DNA of 15,150 nucleotides from assembly GCA_002490525.1 (NCBI GenBank), contig DKUE01000010.1, forward strand, positions 1-15,150, given 5' to 3'. This DNA comes from Ruminococcaceae bacterium UBA7212. Its GTDB lineage: Bacteria; Bacillota; Clostridia; Oscillospirales; Acutalibacteraceae. Shown piece after piece: positions 13,516 through 15,150 of the stretch; positions within the stretch are counted from its first letter, which is position 1; each line of letters opens with the position of its first letter. The notes under the pieces are model-generated. The model was not told where the DNA came from. It did not search any database and was given only the letters and a program-made list of their open reading frames with translations. Both the position numbers and the translations under genes were made by a program.

Positions 13516-13592
13516 CTTGTCGTTCTGAGCCGTCAGGCGAAGAATGACAGGATTATGTGAACTTTGTAGGCGAGCGTTTGCTTGAGCTCTGT
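13516..13592 (+). repeat. Second pair of degenerate intergenic repeats, after smpB
   Basis: TGTCGTTCT (13518-13526) pairs with AGAATGACA (13541-13549), enclosing GAGCCGTCAGGCGA; this is a form of the common TTCTGAGCGAAGCGAAGAAT-type repeat. At 13563-13592 TTTGTAGGCGAGCGTTTGCT and GAGCTC follow, resembling the TTTGTAGGGCGGGGCTTGCT element at 12904. Both motifs occur in the same order as in the recR-smpB spacer. Confidence 0.5.
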
Positions 13593-13664
13593 CATCTTTT
13601 ACCGCACACAACGCCAATTGGAAGGTGGATGGGGCTTCGTTCCCTTTTCTCACAGAGGTTGCTT

Positions 13665-14330
13665 ATGGAAAAACAGAATCTTAATAAAAACCGATTTTTA
13701 ATAGCCGGGCTGTTGCTCTGCCTTGTTCTGCTTGTGCAGATGTTCGGTTGGCAGTATTTGCCTTATGCTTTGTTGCGCATTCCGTATCTGATGCCGTGTC
13801 TGTTTGCGGGTTTTTATTTCATCGTCGGATGGATAGCCGTGCTTTATGGGGCGTTTCCCCGAAAAAAGCTGTTGCTTCGAAGCATCGGCGCACTGGGCGT
13901 TTTTATTCTTGTATACGTACTTTGCAATTTGAGCATTGCATATGCGGCGAAAGCTGTTTACGATTCAGCGATTTTTGACAACGATTCGTTTTTTACGTTG
14001 TTTGAAACGCTGTCCGATGTGTTTTCTGTGTGCGTCCCGCCGATTTTGGCGGGGATTCCGTTCGTTTGTTTGTACCCTGTTTCCAAACGTGCGAAACGGT
14101 GTGCCGTCGGCGTTGTTGCGGCGTATACTGTTTTGTGCCTTTTGTTGAACGTATGGATTCCGCATGACCTTTTTTCGGATTCTGACTCTACCTCGCTTCT
14201 TTCTTTTTTCTCTTTAATGGCACCGCCAACATCCTACGAAATTTGGCAAAAACTGCATCAATTGCTGTCAGCTGTTTTCCCGTTTGTCTATGTGTTGGTT
14301 TTGGCACGCGGGCAGGAAAAAAGTGTGTAA
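13665..14330 (+). CDS. Membrane protein of unknown function
   Basis: I do not recognise this 221-residue protein. It has about six hydrophobic segments: near residues 11-28, 43-63, 72-97, 122-138, 146-164 and 200-214. Lys/Arg clusters lie at the start (EKQNLNKNR), 66-72 (RKKLLLR) and 141-145 (KRAKR), which suggests those loops are cytoplasmic. A polar, Ser/Asp-rich loop (DLFSDSDSTS) is at 168-177. No catalytic or transport motif is seen. I chose the ATG at 13665 with a weak AGAGG 6 bases upstream; the frame continues to 13557 but that part is repeat-derived sequence. The coding sequence is richer in T than its neighbours, as expected of a membrane protein. It is followed 19 bases later by the VOC gene and may be co-transcribed with it. 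Confidence 0.7.
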   Translation: MEKQNLNKNRFLIAGLLLCLVLLVQMFGWQYLPYALLRIPYLMPCLFAGFYFIVGWIAVLYGAFPRKKLLLRSIGALGVFILVYVLCNLSIAYAAKAVYDSAIFDNDSFFTLFETLSDVFSVCVPPILAGIPFVCLYPVSKRAKRCAVGVVAAYTVLCLLLNVWIPHDLFSDSDSTSLLSFFSLMAPPTSYEIWQKLHQLLSAVFPFVYVLVLARGQEKSV

Positions 14331-14349
14331 CATTGAGAGGAGAATTTTT

Positions 14350-14739
14350 ATGAAATTAGACGGCTTCGGTATCTTTGTAGATGATATGCCGACTATGGTG
14401 AAATTTTATCGGGATGTTTTGGGGTTTTCCATTCGCGAGGCAGAGGATGCGTCCAATGTCTATCTTGAAAAAGACGGCACATTATTTTTGATGTATCGCC
14501 GAACCGATTTTGAATCGATGACAGGTCATCAATTTCATTACGCAAAGCCTGTAAACGGGCATCTTGAGATTGCGCTTTCCGTCGAGAATTTTGAAGCGGT
14601 GGATAAAGCTTTTCAAGATGTTACCGAAAAAGGTGCAACACCGATTTTGGTGCCGACTACCGAACCGTGGGGACAGCGTACCTGCTATGTCGCCGACCCC
14701 GAAGGCAACTTGATTGAAATCGGTTCGTTTCAGGCATAA
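14350..14739 (+). CDS. VOC (glyoxalase/bleomycin resistance) family protein
   Basis: This 129-residue protein has two beta-alpha-beta-beta-beta modules of the vicinal oxygen chelate fold: FGIFVDDMPTMVKFYRDVLGF (6-26) begins the first, and EIALSVENFEAVDKAFQDVTEKGA (73-96) with TCYVADPEGNLIEIGSF (111-127) forms the second. Of the usual metal ligands, H71 and E123 fit, but the first strand has Gly-Ile instead of His or Gln, so classical glyoxalase I metal binding is doubtful. The family covers lyases, dioxygenases and drug-binding proteins, and the substrate cannot be told. GAGAGGAG lies about 7 bases before the ATG. Confidence 0.88.
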   Translation: MKLDGFGIFVDDMPTMVKFYRDVLGFSIREAEDASNVYLEKDGTLFLMYRRTDFESMTGHQFHYAKPVNGHLEIALSVENFEAVDKAFQDVTEKGATPILVPTTEPWGQRTCYVADPEGNLIEIGSFQA

Positions 14740-14747
14740 TTTTTATA

Positions 14748-14785
14748 TTGCATATTTTATTTTTCGTGATACAATACTATACAAT
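14748..14785 (+). promoter_or_regulatory. Likely promoter of ssrA
   Basis: TTGCAT (14748-14753) is followed after 16 bases by TACAAT (14770-14775). A second TACAAT lies at 14780-14785. Either would give transcription start a few bases upstream of the mature tmRNA 5' end (14797), leaving a short leader for RNase P removal. Confidence 0.6.
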
Positions 14786-14796
14786 ATACAGAATAC

Positions 14797-15150
14797 GGGG
14801 ATGAAAGGATTTCGACGGGGATATTGAACCGTGATAAGCGAGCAGCGGTGTGGTCCCGCTTTAAACAGCCACAGTTTATGAAAATAAACGACAAAGATCA
14901 AAAAGTACTTCTTGCTGCTTAATTTGCAGTAAGCGTTCCCCTCGGAGTACCGCGGCTGAGTAAGGAGCGTCATCAGCGGTAAATGTGTACGGGTGAGCGC
15001 CCTGTAACCCGTCACACAAAACGGGGCTACCGAATCGAAAAGCCTGCCGTGCGGCGTTTCGTGACGGGAATATTAAAGAAACGGCTATGCTCGTAGAAAT
15101 TTGCGGGAATGTGTTTTCGGACGCGGTTTCGATTACCGCCATCTCCACCA
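14797..15150 (+). ncRNA. ssrA: Transfer-messenger RNA (tmRNA)
   Basis: This 354-nt RNA rescues stalled ribosomes with SmpB and tags the nascent chain for proteolysis. The 5' end GGGGATGAAAGGATTTCGAC is characteristic, and GGGGATG (14797-14803) pairs with CATCTCC (15140-15146) as the acceptor stem, followed by ACCA at 15147-15150. The T arm is GCGGT-TTCGATT-ACCGC. The tag frame ends CTT CTT GCT GCT TAA (14908-14922). The stop lies in the loop of helix 5, where CTTGCTGC pairs with GCAGTAAG. Read back from the stop, the tag is INDKDQKVLLAA or slightly different in length; the resume codon is uncertain. The gene ends exactly at the window edge and has an encoded CCA. Confidence 0.97.

Noticed and set aside
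14743..15148. Minus-strand open frames of 90 residues over the tmRNA
   Set aside because: The region is clearly tmRNA by acceptor stem, T arm, tag and helix 5; the frames have no protein features.

Overview
The window looks like chromosome from a low-to-mid-GC Firmicute, most likely a gut-associated member of the Clostridia (Oscillospiraceae/Ruminococcaceae-like). The reasons are AGGAGG-type ribosome binding sites, sigma-A type promoters, the order SRP RNA-dnaX-ebfC-recR as in Firmicutes, a DUF951 gene, a COG2426 membrane protein, and two glycosidases typical of host-glycan users. The taxonomic statement is inference.

Layout. All genes from 1 to 9697 lie on the minus strand; everything from about 9950 to 15150 lies on the plus strand. 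Read leftwards from the divergence point, the minus side has three probable units. The first (9697 to 4812) is a GH20 beta-N-acetylhexosaminidase, glycerol kinase (glpK), a DUF3267 zincin-like membrane protein and malic enzyme, ending at a strong palindromic terminator at 4762-4789. The second (4413 to 3169) is a two-domain pyrophosphatase-like/Nudix protein and a COG2426 small membrane protein, with a clear promoter at 4474-4502 and a terminator at 3126-3151. The third (3103 to 70) is a GH110-family alpha-galactosidase, a DUF951 protein and prfA (release factor 1), with very short or overlapping junctions.

The plus side starts with a strong promoter (9950-9978) and the small bacterial signal recognition particle RNA, followed by dnaX, ebfC (ybaB) and recR, then smpB, a membrane protein of unknown function, a VOC-family protein, and ssrA (tmRNA). 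The tmRNA ends exactly at the window edge (15150), so SmpB and its RNA partner are within 2 kb of each other. The spacers on both sides of smpB carry degenerate copies of the same two intergenic repeat motifs in the same order.

Together the genes mix information processing (translation termination, trans-translation, replication clamp loading, recombinational repair, protein targeting) with carbon metabolism. GH20 and GH110 both lack signal peptides, so they probably trim imported host oligosaccharides in the cytoplasm.

No defence island, CRISPR array, phage or transposase gene was seen. The most unusual item is the roughly 195-nt leader of the GH20 operon, which carries nested, partly competing inverted repeats including a terminator-like hairpin. 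Other points worth following are the pyrophosphatase-like/Nudix fusion, the tmRNA tag with no alanine at the expected first position, and a possible frameshift site in dnaX.
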